A stretch of DNA of 64,000 nucleotides from Muribaculaceae bacterium (GCA_017548365.1 JAFZAC010000010.1:1-64000); one strand, 5' to 3'. Shown: positions 1 through 9,780, numbered from the stretch's first letter. Made by a program: numbers and translations. The notes: a model not told the origin generated them from the sequence alone.

Positions 1-238
1 TAGCATCCTCATCAAAACTTTGAGTGAACCATACCTTTCCGTCAATGTTGGTGGTATAGGTCTGTTCCTCATCCATTATAGTTCCAGGCCATTCGCCATT
101 CAACGCTGTTCCAGCACCATTCCAAACATAGAGGCAAGGTGCGTCGCCAGTGGTGGTGCGCACGTTGATGGTAACAGTTGCATTAGCGCCCATAGAAAGA
201 AATGCAAGAGCAAAAAGTAAAGTAAAAAATCTTTTCAT
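1..238 (-). CDS. Secreted protein with carbohydrate-binding-like N-terminus (partial, runs off the window start)
   Basis: The minus-strand frame opens with ATG at 236-238 and stays open to the window edge, giving about 79 residues. It begins with a Sec signal peptide (MKRFFTLLFALAFLSMGANA) and then a beta-rich segment containing LYVWNGAG and EWPGT. The aromatic and WPG pattern resembles the starch-binding CBM26 type of module found in Bacteroidales secreted amylases and similar proteins. That family link is an inference from a short stretch. The catalytic or anchoring part, if any, lies outside the window, so no function can be given beyond export and possible glycan binding. Confidence 0.6.
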   Translation of the reverse strand, partial: MKRFFTLLFALAFLSMGANATVTINVRTTTGDAPCLYVWNGAGTALNGEWPGTIMDEEQTYTTNIDGKVWFTQSFDEDA

Positions 239-277
239 AATTATTGAGAATTATTGATTAATATAAATAACAAACAT

Positions 278-619
278 TCATGTTTTGAGCGAAACCAATG
301 CTTCATCGAGCTTGAACAACTGTTCGCGAACCTGTTTAAGACGATCAACAACCTCCCATTGCTTTGATATGCCATCACGGTTCCGTTTAATCATCGCCTG
401 TGCTGCATCAAGCTTGAGACCCTTATCTTTAACGAGGTAGTATATCATTTTAATCGTTTCGATGTCCTTAACAGTATAAACTCTAATATTCTTAGCGTTA
501 CGCTTAGGTTTTATCACAGTGAACTCTTTCTCCCAAAACCTCAGTGTTGAGGTTGGGACATTCAAAATCTCAGCAACATCGCCTATTTTATAAAACTTCT
601 TATTAAGTATATCTTTCAT
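278..619 (-). CDS. MerR family transcriptional regulator
   Basis: A 113-residue protein with an N-terminal MerR helix-turn-helix. YKIGDVAEILNVPTSTLRFW is the recognition region, followed by the wing (FTVIKPKRN, VYTVKDIETI) and a helix leading into a short coiled-coil tail. No cysteine cluster or ligand-binding domain follows, so it belongs to the minimal Bacteroidota MerR proteins of unknown signal. It is divergent from alaS across about 155 bp, so it could act on itself or on neighbouring promoters, but the sequence does not identify a target. Confidence 0.85.
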   Translation of the reverse strand: MKDILNKKFYKIGDVAEILNVPTSTLRFWEKEFTVIKPKRNAKNIRVYTVKDIETIKMIYYLVKDKGLKLDAAQAMIKRNRDGISKQWEVVDRLKQVREQLFKLDEALVSLKT

Positions 620-679
620 TAGTTAGTGATATTTTCAGTTTTTTTGACTATAATATAATAAAAATACAAGTAAAATTAT

Positions 680-688
680 TAACTTTGC
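680..688 (+). promoter_or_regulatory. Candidate -7 promoter element for alaS
   Basis: TAACTTTGC matches the Bacteroidota -7 consensus TAnnTTTGC. No TTTG lies at the usual 19-20 nt upstream, so the -33 part is weak. It would give a 5' leader of about 80 nt for alaS. Confidence 0.4.
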
Positions 689-774
689 CCAATATTTTCG
701 TGCTAAAGTTACGACGTTTTTGTGATTTGTGCAAGAAAAACAATAGGTTAATTAATAAAACCACATAAAATATT

Positions 775-3393
775 ATGTTGACAGCAAAAGAAATCAGAGA
801 ATCTTTCAAGAATTTTTTCGAACAACACAACCATCATATAGTGCCTTCGGCGCCAATGGTTATTAAAGACGACCCAACTCTTATGTTCACCAACGCTGGC
901 ATGAACCAGTTTAAGGATATAATCTTGGGCAATAAAGAACCGCAGTGGCGAAGGGTTGCCGACTCTCAAAAGTGCCTACGAGTAAGTGGTAAGCACAACG
1001 ACCTAGAGGAAGTAGGTCATGACACCTACCACCACACCATGTTTGAGATGCTTGGCAACTGGTCATTTGGTGACTATTTCAAGAAAGAGGCTATTGACTT
1101 TTGCTGGGAATATCTGGTCAATGTCCTCAAACTTGACCCAACAATGATGTATGCTACAGTCTTTGAAGGCTCTCCCGACGAAGGACTTGAACGTGACAAC
1201 GAGGCAGCTAGCTACTGGGAGCAACATCTTCCCAAAGACCATATTATTAACGGTAACCGCCACGACAACTTCTGGGAGAGGGGCGACACAGGTCCTTGCG
1301 GTCCTTGCTCCGAGCTTCACATCGACCTCCGTAATGCCGAAGAGAAAGCCTCAGTTCCAGGCGCATCGCTCGTCAACAAAGACAATCCCCAAGTAATTGA
1401 GATTTGGAACCTTGTGTTCATGCAATATAACCGCAAAGCCGACGGTTCTTTAGAGCCACTTCCAGCCAAGGTCATTGACACTGGAATGGGATTTGAGCGC
1501 CTGTGCATGGCATTACAAGGTAAGCAGTCTAACTACGATACCGACGTATTCCAACCACTCATCAAGAAGATTGGCGAACTTGCTGGGAAAAATTATGGCA
1601 AGGAACATGATACCGACGTGGCAATGAGAGTTATAGCCGACCATGTGAGAACAATAGCATTCTCAATTGCCGATGGGCAATTGCCTAGCAATGCAAAAGC
1701 AGGATATGTAATTCGCCGCATCTTGCGACGTGCCGTTCGCTACGGTTACACCTTCCTTGGCTTCAAAGAGTCTTTCATGCACTTGCTTGTTGACACTCTC
1801 ATTGAATCGATGGGTGAAGCTTATCCAGAGTTGCCTGCACAAGCCGATCTCATCAAGCATGTAATCAAGGAAGAGGAAGACGCTTTCCTGCGCACGCTCG
1901 AGACCGGCATGAAGATGATTGATGGAGTGATTTCTAAGGCAAAAGCCGATAATAAAACCGAGATTGATGGTGCGGTGGCATTTACACTCTACGACACCTA
2001 TGGTTTCCCTCTCGACCTCACCGAGCTAATCCTCAAGGAAAACAACATGACTGTTAACAAAGAACAGTTTGATTCAGAGATGGCAAAACAAAAACAACGT
2101 GCTCGCAATGCTGCTGCTGTTGAAGCCAGTGACTGGATTGAGCTTCAAGAAGGAGTTTCAGAGTTCGTTGGATATGACCTCACAGAGTGTGAGACAAAGA
2201 TTCTGCGTTATCGCCATGTCGTTCAAAAGAAAAATGAATTCTACCAAGTCGTTTTAGCTAAAACTCCATTCTATGCTGAAATGGGAGGACAAGTTGGCGA
2301 CAAGGGATGGCTCGAGTGTGGAGATGAAAAGATTGAAATCCTCGACACCAAGCGCGAAAACAACTTGCCAGTACACATCGTTAAGAAGATGCCCTCTGAT
2401 CCAAGCTCCAACTTCGTAGCCCGCATCGACACAAAGGCTCGCCAAGCCATTGCCTGCAACCACACAGCCACTCACCTGCTCCACTATGCATTGCGACAGG
2501 TATTAGGATCTCATGTAGAACAAAAAGGCTCGTATGTTGATGCCAATATGCTACGCTTCGACTTCTCGCATTTCAAAAAAGTTACACCCGAGGAAATCAG
2601 GCAAACCGAGCATCTCGCTAATGCCCTGGTTCGTGAAGCCATTTCACGTGAGGAGCACCGCGAAGTTCCCATCGCCGAAGCTCGCGAGATGGGTGCCATG
2701 GCACTCTTCGGAGAAAAGTATGGTGATAAGGTGCGTGTAATTAAATATGGTGACTCAGTTGAGTTATGCGGTGGCACACATGTTGCAAACTCTGGCAACA
2801 TAGGTATGATAAAGATTGTGAGCGAGAGCTCTATTGCTGCCGGAATTCGCCGCATAGAGGCAATTACAGGTGCAAATGTTGAAAATGCAATGGATGCTAT
2901 CGAGGACACTATCAAAGGCATAAAGGAGATCTTCAACAACGCCCCTGACATCATTGGAGCCATTACCAAGTCGATTAACGAAAACGCCAGCTTGCATAAG
3001 CAAGTCGACGATTTCATCAAGGAGCGCGTAAAGATGATTAAAGAAAGGCTATACACTTCCTCGACAATGGTTGGTGACATTGCTGTGCTTAAACTCCATG
3101 GAGCTTTCACCTCAGATATAGTGAAAAGCCTGGCTCTCTCTATTAAGAGTGACAAGCAGCCAAGAGTGGCTTTTGTCGCCACAACTTACGATAAGGAGCG
3201 CCCTATGCTCACTATATCTCTGAGCGATGACCTCACCAAAGAAGGTAAAAATGCTGGACAGATTATCCGTGAAGCTGCCAAGCTCATCCAGGGCGGTGGT
3301 GGCGGCCAGCCTGGTTTTGCCCAAGCCGGTGGCAAGAATGTTGGAGGTCTTGACGCAGCATTCGATAAGATCATTGAACTATTGAATCAATAA
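775..3393 (+). CDS. alaS: Alanyl-tRNA synthetase
   Basis: The 872-residue protein has the normal full length for cytoplasmic AlaRS, which charges tRNA-Ala with alanine. The class II catalytic core is N-terminal (for example [20 protein letters not shown] and the [10 protein letters not shown] block). A tRNA-recognition region follows, then the editing domain with its zinc ligands HTATH at residues 563-567 and CGGTH at 665-669, and a C-terminal DHHA1 domain with the glycine run [14 protein letters not shown]. The chosen ATG gives the canonical start ([11 protein letters not shown]). It is transcribed away from the MerR gene and followed 39 nt later by the DUF5606 gene. Confidence 0.98.
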   Translation: MLTAKEIRESFKNFFEQHNHHIVPSAPMVIKDDPTLMFTNAGMNQFKDIILGNKEPQWRRVADSQKCLRVSGKHNDLEEVGHDTYHHTMFEMLGNWSFGDYFKKEAIDFCWEYLVNVLKLDPTMMYATVFEGSPDEGLERDNEAASYWEQHLPKDHIINGNRHDNFWERGDTGPCGPCSELHIDLRNAEEKASVPGASLVNKDNPQVIEIWNLVFMQYNRKADGSLEPLPAKVIDTGMGFERLCMALQGKQSNYDTDVFQPLIKKIGELAGKNYGKEHDTDVAMRVIADHVRTIAFSIADGQLPSNAKAGYVIRRILRRAVRYGYTFLGFKESFMHLLVDTLIESMGEAYPELPAQADLIKHVIKEEEDAFLRTLETGMKMIDGVISKAKADNKTEIDGAVAFTLYDTYGFPLDLTELILKENNMTVNKEQFDSEMAKQKQRARNAAAVEASDWIELQEGVSEFVGYDLTECETKILRYRHVVQKKNEFYQVVLAKTPFYAEMGGQVGDKGWLECGDEKIEILDTKRENNLPVHIVKKMPSDPSSNFVARIDTKARQAIACNHTATHLLHYALRQVLGSHVEQKGSYVDANMLRFDFSHFKKVTPEEIRQTEHLANALVREAISREEHREVPIAEAREMGAMALFGEKYGDKVRVIKYGDSVELCGGTHVANSGNIGMIKIVSESSIAAGIRRIEAITGANVENAMDAIEDTIKGIKEIFNNAPDIIGAITKSINENASLHKQVDDFIKERVKMIKERLYTSSTMVGDIAVLKLHGAFTSDIVKSLALSIKSDKQPRVAFVATTYDKERPMLTISLSDDLTKEGKNAGQIIREAAKLIQGGGGGQPGFAQAGGKNVGGLDAAFDKIIELLNQ

Positions 3394-3432
3394 TTTGAAA
3401 ATAATAATTAATAATTTAATCAAAGTAATATT

Positions 3433-3855
3433 ATGTTGAAAGACATTTTAGCAATCTCGGGACGTCCCGGATTGTACCGCCTAGTGAAATATGGCAAAAA
3501 TATCATCATCGTTGAAAACATAACAGACAAAAAACGTACTACTGCACATTCTCGCGACAAGGTAATCTCGCTGAGCGATATTTCTATGTACACCGATTCT
3601 GGTGACAAACCACTTGGAGAAGTACTCGAAGCTATAAAAACTAAATATGACAGTAAACCTTTAAATGTTGCCGACTACAAAGAACCCGCTGCATTACAAG
3701 AGTTCTTTAAAGGTGTTGTCCCCAATTTCGATGTTGACCGAGTTTATAACACCGACATCAAGAAATTGATAAACTGGTACAACTGTCTCATCAACAGTGG
3801 CATGACCGACTTCTTACCCAAAGAAGAGGAAGATAAAGCAAGCGAAGAAAAATAA
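3433..3855 (+). CDS. DUF5606 domain protein
   Basis: A 140-residue cytoplasmic protein with the N-terminal pattern LKDILAISGRPGLYRLVKYG that is typical of the Bacteroidota-restricted DUF5606 family. The end is acidic (KEEEDKASEEK). No catalytic motif is visible and the family's function is not established as far as I know. It lies 39 nt behind alaS on the same strand and may be cotranscribed. A hairpin follows its stop. Confidence 0.8.
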   Translation: MLKDILAISGRPGLYRLVKYGKNIIIVENITDKKRTTAHSRDKVISLSDISMYTDSGDKPLGEVLEAIKTKYDSKPLNVADYKEPAALQEFFKGVVPNFDVDRVYNTDIKKLINWYNCLINSGMTDFLPKEEEDKASEEK

Positions 3856-3873
3856 TACAAACATTTTTCACAC

Positions 3874-3906
3874 ATTGCGCTAAAGGCCAAGCGCTTTTAG
3901 CGCAAT
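3874..3906 (+). terminator. Hairpin after the DUF5606 gene, likely terminator
   Basis: Perfect 11-bp arms, ATTGCGCTAAA (3874-3884) and TTTAGCGCAAT (3896-3906), enclose an 11-nt loop and are followed by a pyrimidine-rich but not pure T tract. It separates the alaS pair from the NlpC/P60 gene. Confidence 0.65.
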
Positions 3907-3932
3907 TCTTTCTTATTATGACTATTTCGTTT

Positions 3933-4616
3933 ATGTCAAACAAAAAACTGATTTATGTAATGCTCTTGATTATGAGCGTTGCTAATGTGTCGTGTGGTTT
4001 TTTGAAACAAAGCGAGATAGTCGACACTCCCATTGAATCTAACAACACCACCAAAAGCCCTAATACAAACAAGAGGACTCCTGGAGCGGTGTGGCGCAAT
4101 AATGGCAGCCACGACAGGGGATGGGCAAGAACCTCCCCTTCCGATAATGGATACACCGAAGAAAAAGACTTAAACGAGAAAAAAACACCTGCCACCGACG
4201 ACGAATGGAAAAGACTTGACATTAACTTAGGGCGAAATGACAACAAAGCTCTTTATAAAGAGATAAAAAGTTGGTTGGGTACACCCTATGCAGGTGGCGG
4301 CCATCAAAAACAGGTTGGCACCGACTGTTCGGGATTTGTCATGGAACTATACCTTTCTGTCTATAATATCCCTCTTGAACGCCGTGGCAGTCTAATGTAT
4401 TCCAACAATTGTGTTCACATCAATAAAACAGAGTTGCGTGAAGGTGACCTAGTGTTTTTCCACGATGGTAGCGGCTCAAGAATTTCACATGTGGGCATTT
4501 ATCTCAAGGACAACAAGTTTGCTCATGCATCCTCGTCACGAGGTGTAGTAATCGACGACCTCACAGCAAACTATTACGTTAAGCATTACTACGCAGCAGG
4601 AAGAGTGAAAAAGTAG
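3933..4616 (+). CDS. NlpC/P60 family lipoprotein (cell-wall endopeptidase)
   Basis: The frame opens at 3918, but the ATG at 3933 gives a cleaner lipoprotein signal (MSNKKLIYVMLLIMSVANVS, then Cys), so 227 residues is preferred. A low-complexity Ser/Thr/Asn linker precedes a C-terminal NlpC/P60 papain-like domain. The catalytic Cys is in GTDCSGFVMELY near residue 132, with the His in SHVGIYL and the third polar residue in FAHASSSRGV. Family members cleave peptidoglycan stem peptides, usually the gamma-D-Glu to diaminopimelate bond. As a lipoprotein it would act in the periplasm. It converges with comEC, only 12 nt apart. Confidence 0.9.
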   Translation: MSNKKLIYVMLLIMSVANVSCGFLKQSEIVDTPIESNNTTKSPNTNKRTPGAVWRNNGSHDRGWARTSPSDNGYTEEKDLNEKKTPATDDEWKRLDINLGRNDNKALYKEIKSWLGTPYAGGGHQKQVGTDCSGFVMELYLSVYNIPLERRGSLMYSNNCVHINKTELREGDLVFFHDGSGSRISHVGIYLKDNKFAHASSSRGVVIDDLTANYYVKHYYAAGRVKK

Positions 4617-4628
4617 TTATTGAGCACA

Positions 4629-6716
4629 CTATTTACCCATCTTTATGTAAGCCCCCGACGTTTTGATATTGTAATGTGGAATCCTATGGTTTTCACATTC
4701 TTTTTCAAGTGCCTTATTGTCTTCACCATATATTCCGCCAGAGAGGATTATTTTATCATAGCTGAATAGGGATTTTAATGTTGAAATATCAGAATGGAAC
4801 CCCTTAGTCACAAGAATGCAGTCAAATTTCACTAAATTGCTGTCAGAAGGTTCATAATGTTTCCATCGTCCTTTCCCTGCAGCTATCATCCCAACTCCGT
4901 TAAGTTTGGCACAAGGATGCTCTACAATGCCATCAGGTAGTTCCATTTTGGTCGAGTCCACGAGTGAAATGCTATCAATGCGATGGTGTGCAAGAAACGC
5001 CCTATGCTGACGTTTAAAAGTCTTCAGGTCAAAGTCGTTTTCCACATCAGGAACCCACAGCATTGCGTTGTGGTCATAGAAATAGAAAACAGGAGTCGAA
5101 TTATAGGAATTGAATACCACCAAACCATTACGAGGAGTTTTCCAGTCTACGTAAATACCGTGTATAATTCCCAAAATCAATACAACACCAGCAGCTAGCA
5201 GAAAACTCATCTTCTTTCTGTAAATCCAAAGACTGATAAGTATTAGAGCTATATAATAAACCACAACCGCCACCCATGTGACATATACATCATCCTGTGA
5301 CAAAGGCAATGATGCAAACCATCCAATTGTTCCATTCATTGCTGATGACATAGCATTCAGTGCCTTGTCAATAAAGAGCGCATCTACCCCTGCCGACAAA
5401 AAGAATAACGCCAAAGCTCCAAGGAGCATGAAAACAGGAAGTATGGGCATAATAACTACATTTGACAACGCTGATGACAACGAAACAGTATTGAAATAAT
5501 AGGCAGTTAGTATTATTGTTGAGAGCATTGCCACCAACGAAGTAAGAAGAGTTGTGTAAAGATATTTCAAAAACTTGTTATCGGGATACTTGACATTGAA
5601 ATTGCCATAAAATATGATTAATGCTGCTACAGTAATGAAACTTAACTGAAAACCGGCACCGAACAATGACGATGGGGAAAAAACGAGGATCGCGAGAGCG
5701 GCCGAAAATAGAGAGTTGAGTGGCGTTGACTTGCGATATAAAATCATTGACATAAATACAAAAGAGAGCATCACTGTCGCCCTCACCACCGATGGAGAAA
5801 GACCTGTAACAATATCATAGGCAATGAGTATCAAAATAGTAATGATGAGTCGCAGCCTTCGGGCTCTTAAATAATCCAATGGGAAAAGCAAAAACCAAAT
5901 CATGAAAGCGATTATCGCCACATGAAGTCCGCTCAAAGCTAACACATGCGCCACACCAGCCTGAGAAAAGATATCACGGGTCTCACGGCTGATGAAATCA
6001 CTGTTCCCAAGCAGCATGGCAATAATTAGGCTCTGAGTATCGGGCGACATTCTTGATCCCATCACTTTGTGCTGCAAATTCTGGCGTAAATCATAAGCCC
6101 TGGTCATTAATGTCAATGAAACGCCCACTTTCTTAACATTATTGATATCGGTATGTTGCCTGTATCTTATTCCTTTGCGATACATATACTTGGCATAATC
6201 CATTTCATCTGGATTGCCTAGGTTGGTTATCTCATCCAATTCAAGAGTGAACTCCACTAGATCACCTGTTTTCAAATCATAGTCACACCCTCTTGTTGAC
6301 AAAATGATGTGTGTATCATAAAACCTAACAGGAGATTTAACATCACTGGGATTAAGCATATTAAGCAACATTGACATGCTTTTCTCGTTATATTCAATGC
6401 TTTCAATGCGACCTGTAGCGACAATTCCATTCACTTTTTTCACATCAACCGTCGGCGGAGCGGCAATCCACGCCGCTATCCATCCTACGGCTGTCATAGC
6501 AAGAAAAAGCGGTATAATGTGATATTTCCTAATTGATAAACTGACTGAAGGATTTTTTTTCTTAATTTTCAATATAATTAGAGCAAGCAATGTCAATGCA
6601 ACCAAAACCACTGGCAACCAGAAGTGAGGCAACAAGTCATGCAATAGTATTCCCACAATCAATGGGAGCAATAATCTAAGAACAGGTAATCGGGAAAAGA
6701 TGCTTGAAGCATCCAT
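4629..6716 (-). CDS. ComEC/Rec2-type DNA-uptake channel protein
   Basis: A 695-residue polytopic membrane protein. The N-terminus has membrane segments and a DUF4131-type soluble domain, and the central competence domain carries the signature AHVLALSGLHVAIIAF and later LSPSVVRATVMLSFVF. The C-terminal roughly 200 residues sit where a metallo-beta-lactamase-like domain is found in full ComEC. I see no HxHxDH motif, so that part is degenerate. ComEC carries single-stranded DNA across the inner membrane in competent bacteria. It starts 21 nt after aroE and is probably cotranscribed with it. Confidence 0.88.
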   Translation of the reverse strand: MDASSIFSRLPVLRLLLPLIVGILLHDLLPHFWLPVVLVALTLLALIILKIKKKNPSVSLSIRKYHIIPLFLAMTAVGWIAAWIAAPPTVDVKKVNGIVATGRIESIEYNEKSMSMLLNMLNPSDVKSPVRFYDTHIILSTRGCDYDLKTGDLVEFTLELDEITNLGNPDEMDYAKYMYRKGIRYRQHTDINNVKKVGVSLTLMTRAYDLRQNLQHKVMGSRMSPDTQSLIIAMLLGNSDFISRETRDIFSQAGVAHVLALSGLHVAIIAFMIWFLLFPLDYLRARRLRLIITILILIAYDIVTGLSPSVVRATVMLSFVFMSMILYRKSTPLNSLFSAALAILVFSPSSLFGAGFQLSFITVAALIIFYGNFNVKYPDNKFLKYLYTTLLTSLVAMLSTIILTAYYFNTVSLSSALSNVVIMPILPVFMLLGALALFFLSAGVDALFIDKALNAMSSAMNGTIGWFASLPLSQDDVYVTWVAVVVYYIALILISLWIYRKKMSFLLAAGVVLILGIIHGIYVDWKTPRNGLVVFNSYNSTPVFYFYDHNAMLWVPDVENDFDLKTFKRQHRAFLAHHRIDSISLVDSTKMELPDGIVEHPCAKLNGVGMIAAGKGRWKHYEPSDSNLVKFDCILVTKGFHSDISTLKSLFSYDKIILSGGIYGEDNKALEKECENHRIPHYNIKTSGAYIKMGK

Positions 6717-6737
6717 ACGTCAAAAAGCTTAATATTA

Positions 6738-7496
6738 CTATTCGGTCCAGATTCTATAAGATTCAAAAGCCTGCAAAAGCAACATCTCAAGACCATTTTT
6801 AACTTGAGCACCTTGAGACTCTGCATTTTTCATGAAAGTAGTCTCGCTGGGATTATATACCAAATCATAACATAAATGAGAGGGTGTTATGAATCGATAT
6901 GGTATGTCAGGACAAGAGTCAATGCGAGGATAAGTGCCTAACGGGGTTGTGTTAATAATAACCTTGTGATCAAGAATCATTTGTTTAGTAAGCTCCTCAT
7001 AGGTTATTGTAGAGGCTGATTTCTTTCGCGAAACAAAACTCACTTCAATATCAAGCAACTCTAAAGCTCTTTTTACTGCCTTGCATGCTCCACCCGTACC
7101 AAGCACCAATGCTTTTGTCATGTCTGGAGATAATAGTGGTTCTAAGGAATTCTTAAAACCCATCATGTCGGTATTATATCCAATAAGACGCATTACGCCA
7201 CCATTTTCTCCTCTAATAATCTTTATCACATTCACAGCTCCAACACTCTGAGCACTTTCATCAAGCTCATCTAAAAGAGGTATAACTTTTTCTTTAAAAG
7301 GTGTTGTGACATTCAATCCTTCGAGGGTTGGGTACTCGCTGAAAATCGACATTAGAGAGTCAATATCATCTAGTTCAAAATTAATGTACATAGCATCAAT
7401 CTCTTCGGCAATGAACTTCTGGTTAAAGAAGTCCATCGAGAAAGAATGGACAAGTGACTGCCCTATAAGGCCATATACTTTACTTCGATCAGACAT
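6738..7496 (-). CDS. aroE: Shikimate dehydrogenase
   Basis: A 252-residue NADP-dependent enzyme that reduces 3-dehydroshikimate to shikimate in the aromatic amino-acid pathway. Shikimate-binding signatures are seen: the SxS-type pocket HSFSMDFF, the catalytic Lys in NVTTPFKEK, and the Asp in GYNTDMMGF. The nucleotide loop is LGTGGACKAV. It is the first gene of a probable aroE-comEC unit. Its promoter region contains a 9-bp inverted repeat (see separate entry). Confidence 0.95.
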   Translation of the reverse strand: MSDRSKVYGLIGQSLVHSFSMDFFNQKFIAEEIDAMYINFELDDIDSLMSIFSEYPTLEGLNVTTPFKEKVIPLLDELDESAQSVGAVNVIKIIRGENGGVMRLIGYNTDMMGFKNSLEPLLSPDMTKALVLGTGGACKAVKRALELLDIEVSFVSRKKSASTITYEELTKQMILDHKVIINTTPLGTYPRIDSCPDIPYRFITPSHLCYDLVYNPSETTFMKNAESQGAQVKNGLEMLLLQAFESYRIWTE

Positions 7497-7518
7497 GATA
7501 TTAAAAAATCTTCAAAAT

Positions 7519-7555
7519 GCAAAATTAGCGAAAAATATTGATTTTCCGCTAATTT
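7519..7555 (-). promoter_or_regulatory. aroE promoter -7 element overlapped by a 9-bp dyad (candidate operator)
   Basis: On the minus strand TAATTTTGC (7519-7527) is a -7 box about 23 nt before the aroE ATG. The arms AAATTAGCG (7522-7530) and CGCTAATTT (7547-7555) are perfect inverted repeats with a 16-nt spacer. One arm overlaps the -7 box and the other lies where the -33 region should be, so a dimeric regulator bound here would block polymerase. Confidence 0.5.
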
Positions 7556-7599
7556 GAAATGTGTTTTTTATTAACATGTGCTCTAAAGCATTTTTTTTA

Positions 7600-9690
7600 T
7601 CATATTTTGAAACCTATGCCGGCATATATGCTGCGAGGCAGTGATGGTCCGTAGATATAGGCGCTGTCACGTTCGGGACCTGTGTCGAGGTCTTTTTGGA
7701 ACTGGTTGAAGAGGTTGATGATTCCTGCATTCACGTTCATCTGAACCTTATGGGTTAAATTGAATGTATAAGACACTTTAGTATTAAGGTCCCAGAATGT
7801 GGGAGTGTTGACTTCTACATCCACAGGTGTGCCACTGCTGGCATAGTGCTTAACTAGCATGCTCCCTGTTCCAGTGCCAGTAATATCAATATCGAGGTTC
7901 TTGAGCGGAGTGATTTTAATATTGCAATAGCCATAGATATTGGGCGTACGGAACATTTTGCGCTGTGGAGCAATGTCATCGCTCCATTGTTCGGCTTCGT
8001 CATATCGGCTTCGTTGGAATGTTGCTCCCATCTCTACATCAACGAGACGTGAGAACATAAAGTCGAGTGTTGTAGATATTCCCATGACTTTGGCACCACT
8101 GCCGTTGTAACGCTCGATAATACTGCAGTCTTGCTCATCTGTCATCTCTGTCTCACGCTCGGCAAATACATTAGAAAGTGATGTGTAAAACCCTTCAATT
8201 GACCAGTTGAAATTTGTTGTGCCAATTGAGTGATATCCATTGGCCGAGAGAGTGAAGGTACGGCTTCGCTCCTCTTTAAGACCATCGACAAGGTGAATCT
8301 TGAAGCGATTGCCTGCAGCCATCTCAATGTGCATCTCCTCGTCAAAGATTTGAGGGGCGCGGAAGCCCTCTCCATAAGTGGCGCGAAGTGTAATTTGGCG
8401 TGAAGGACTATACCTTATATTAACTCTGGGGCTGAAGATTGCCTTGCTAACAAGATTGTGCTTGTCGACGCGGGCACCTATTAGGAAACTCCACATACTG
8501 TTTTTCCACTCATTCTGGAAATAAGCACTTGCGATGTGGGTCTTCTGTTTTGTCTCGAAATCATAACCCAATGCGATGTCCTTGAGGTGGTCGTTGTTGT
8601 ATTCCATTCCAATAGTTAATTGCGCGGGTAGGAATAGCAGTTTGTCAAAACTGTAGCGCCCCAATGTTCCCAGCATCCATGTTAAATCGATGGTGCGGCT
8701 ATAGTAGAGTGCTGCGTCGGGGTCAGGATCATCGTCAGTGCCATATCCACCTGTGTAACTATGTCGATTGATGGATGCCAAGGCAGCATAAACATCAAAA
8801 TGCCATTTGTAGTCCTGACTTGTCCATTCCCAGGAAATGTTGCCGTTGTGCATGTTGTGCCTGGCCTGCTCACATATGTTGCAACTCTCAGGGATATCAT
8901 GGAGCCTGTTACCGCCACGACGGTTGTCATGCATAAAATAATAGGTGAGAGATAGCTGCGAGTGGCTTGTGGGTTTGTAAAACGCCTTGGTGCCTATGGT
9001 CTGCATATTTAGACGGGGCAGGGTAGTATAACCGTCGTCGGTGTGGCTGTACCCTTGGCGATATCGGTTGTTGGCAAAGATTGTGATGCCTCGTGTAATA
9101 TCGTCATTGATGAGAGATGCGTTTAGCGAGGTATTGTTGTCGAAAGTGCTACCGCAGCCTATGGATGTTATTGTATGACTCGCTTCGAGGCTATTAGCAT
9201 TTGGGTTGCGCGTAATGATGTTGATGGTGCCAGCTACTGCCGATGCTCCATAGAGTGCTGAGCCTCCTCCACGCATAACTTCTATTTGGTCAATCATGCA
9301 TGAAGGAAGCTGCTCAATGCCGTAGAGGTTGCTCACCGCCGAGAAGACAGGCCGGGAGTCGATGAGGATTTGCGAATAATGTCCGTCCATACCATTGATG
9401 CGCGCCTGTTTGTAGCCGCAGTTGCTGCAGTCGTCTTCAACTCTCACACCAGGTTGGAATGACAGTGCGTCGGCAACGCACTCGGCATTAACTGCAGATA
9501 ACAGCCGCTGACCGGTAACTTGAATGATAGCGGGAGCTAAGCGTTGCAGTGTTGCAGTGTGGTTGGCTGTGACCACTACGTTTCCCAGATGTACCGACTC
9601 AAGAGAATCTGTTTGTTCTTGTGCTTGAATATTATTGGTCATTGTGATCGCTATGCATGTGGCGACCACAATTGAAAAGATTTTTTCCAT
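7600..9690 (-). CDS. TonB-dependent outer-membrane receptor, probably metal or metal-complex uptake
   Basis: The 696-residue protein has a signal peptide (first ~23 residues), a plug domain, and a 22-strand barrel ending in SIYAGIGFKI. The plug includes the family block YKQARINGMDGHYSQILIDS and the conserved VMRGGGSALYGASAVAGTINI. Just before that block is a Cys pair, DDCSNC, which is unusual for a plug and could bind metal. No SusD homologue is nearby, so a glycan role is unlikely. It sits 83 nt behind a small His/Cys-rich exported protein on the same strand, which suggests a metal ion such as copper or zinc. The substrate is an inference. Confidence 0.88.
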   Translation of the reverse strand: MEKIFSIVVATCIAITMTNNIQAQEQTDSLESVHLGNVVVTANHTATLQRLAPAIIQVTGQRLLSAVNAECVADALSFQPGVRVEDDCSNCGYKQARINGMDGHYSQILIDSRPVFSAVSNLYGIEQLPSCMIDQIEVMRGGGSALYGASAVAGTINIITRNPNANSLEASHTITSIGCGSTFDNNTSLNASLINDDITRGITIFANNRYRQGYSHTDDGYTTLPRLNMQTIGTKAFYKPTSHSQLSLTYYFMHDNRRGGNRLHDIPESCNICEQARHNMHNGNISWEWTSQDYKWHFDVYAALASINRHSYTGGYGTDDDPDPDAALYYSRTIDLTWMLGTLGRYSFDKLLFLPAQLTIGMEYNNDHLKDIALGYDFETKQKTHIASAYFQNEWKNSMWSFLIGARVDKHNLVSKAIFSPRVNIRYSPSRQITLRATYGEGFRAPQIFDEEMHIEMAAGNRFKIHLVDGLKEERSRTFTLSANGYHSIGTTNFNWSIEGFYTSLSNVFAERETEMTDEQDCSIIERYNGSGAKVMGISTTLDFMFSRLVDVEMGATFQRSRYDEAEQWSDDIAPQRKMFRTPNIYGYCNIKITPLKNLDIDITGTGTGSMLVKHYASSGTPVDVEVNTPTFWDLNTKVSYTFNLTHKVQMNVNAGIINLFNQFQKDLDTGPERDSAYIYGPSLPRSIYAGIGFKI

Positions 9691-9693
9691 TGT

Positions 9694-9780
9694 GATTTGA
9701 TATAATATAAAATGTGTGATGAATTTACTCTTGCTGTTGTTAGCAAGAGGTAGAAAGAGTAGATGATTTTATATCAAATC
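9694..9780 (-). promoter_or_regulatory. Nested stem-loop over the TonB receptor start region
   Basis: Outer arms of 11 bp are GATTTGATATA (9694-9704) and TATATCAAATC (9770-9780). Inside is a perfect 8-bp hairpin, CTCTTGCT (9728-9735) and AGCAAGAG (9742-9749). In the mRNA the downstream outer arm ends 3 nt before the receptor ATG, and the upstream arm contains the stop codon of the preceding gene, so folding could couple or restrain translation. Confidence 0.5.

Noticed and set aside
2511..3182. 223-codon open frame antisense to alaS
   Set aside because: Lies entirely within the certain alaS reading frame and resembles no family.
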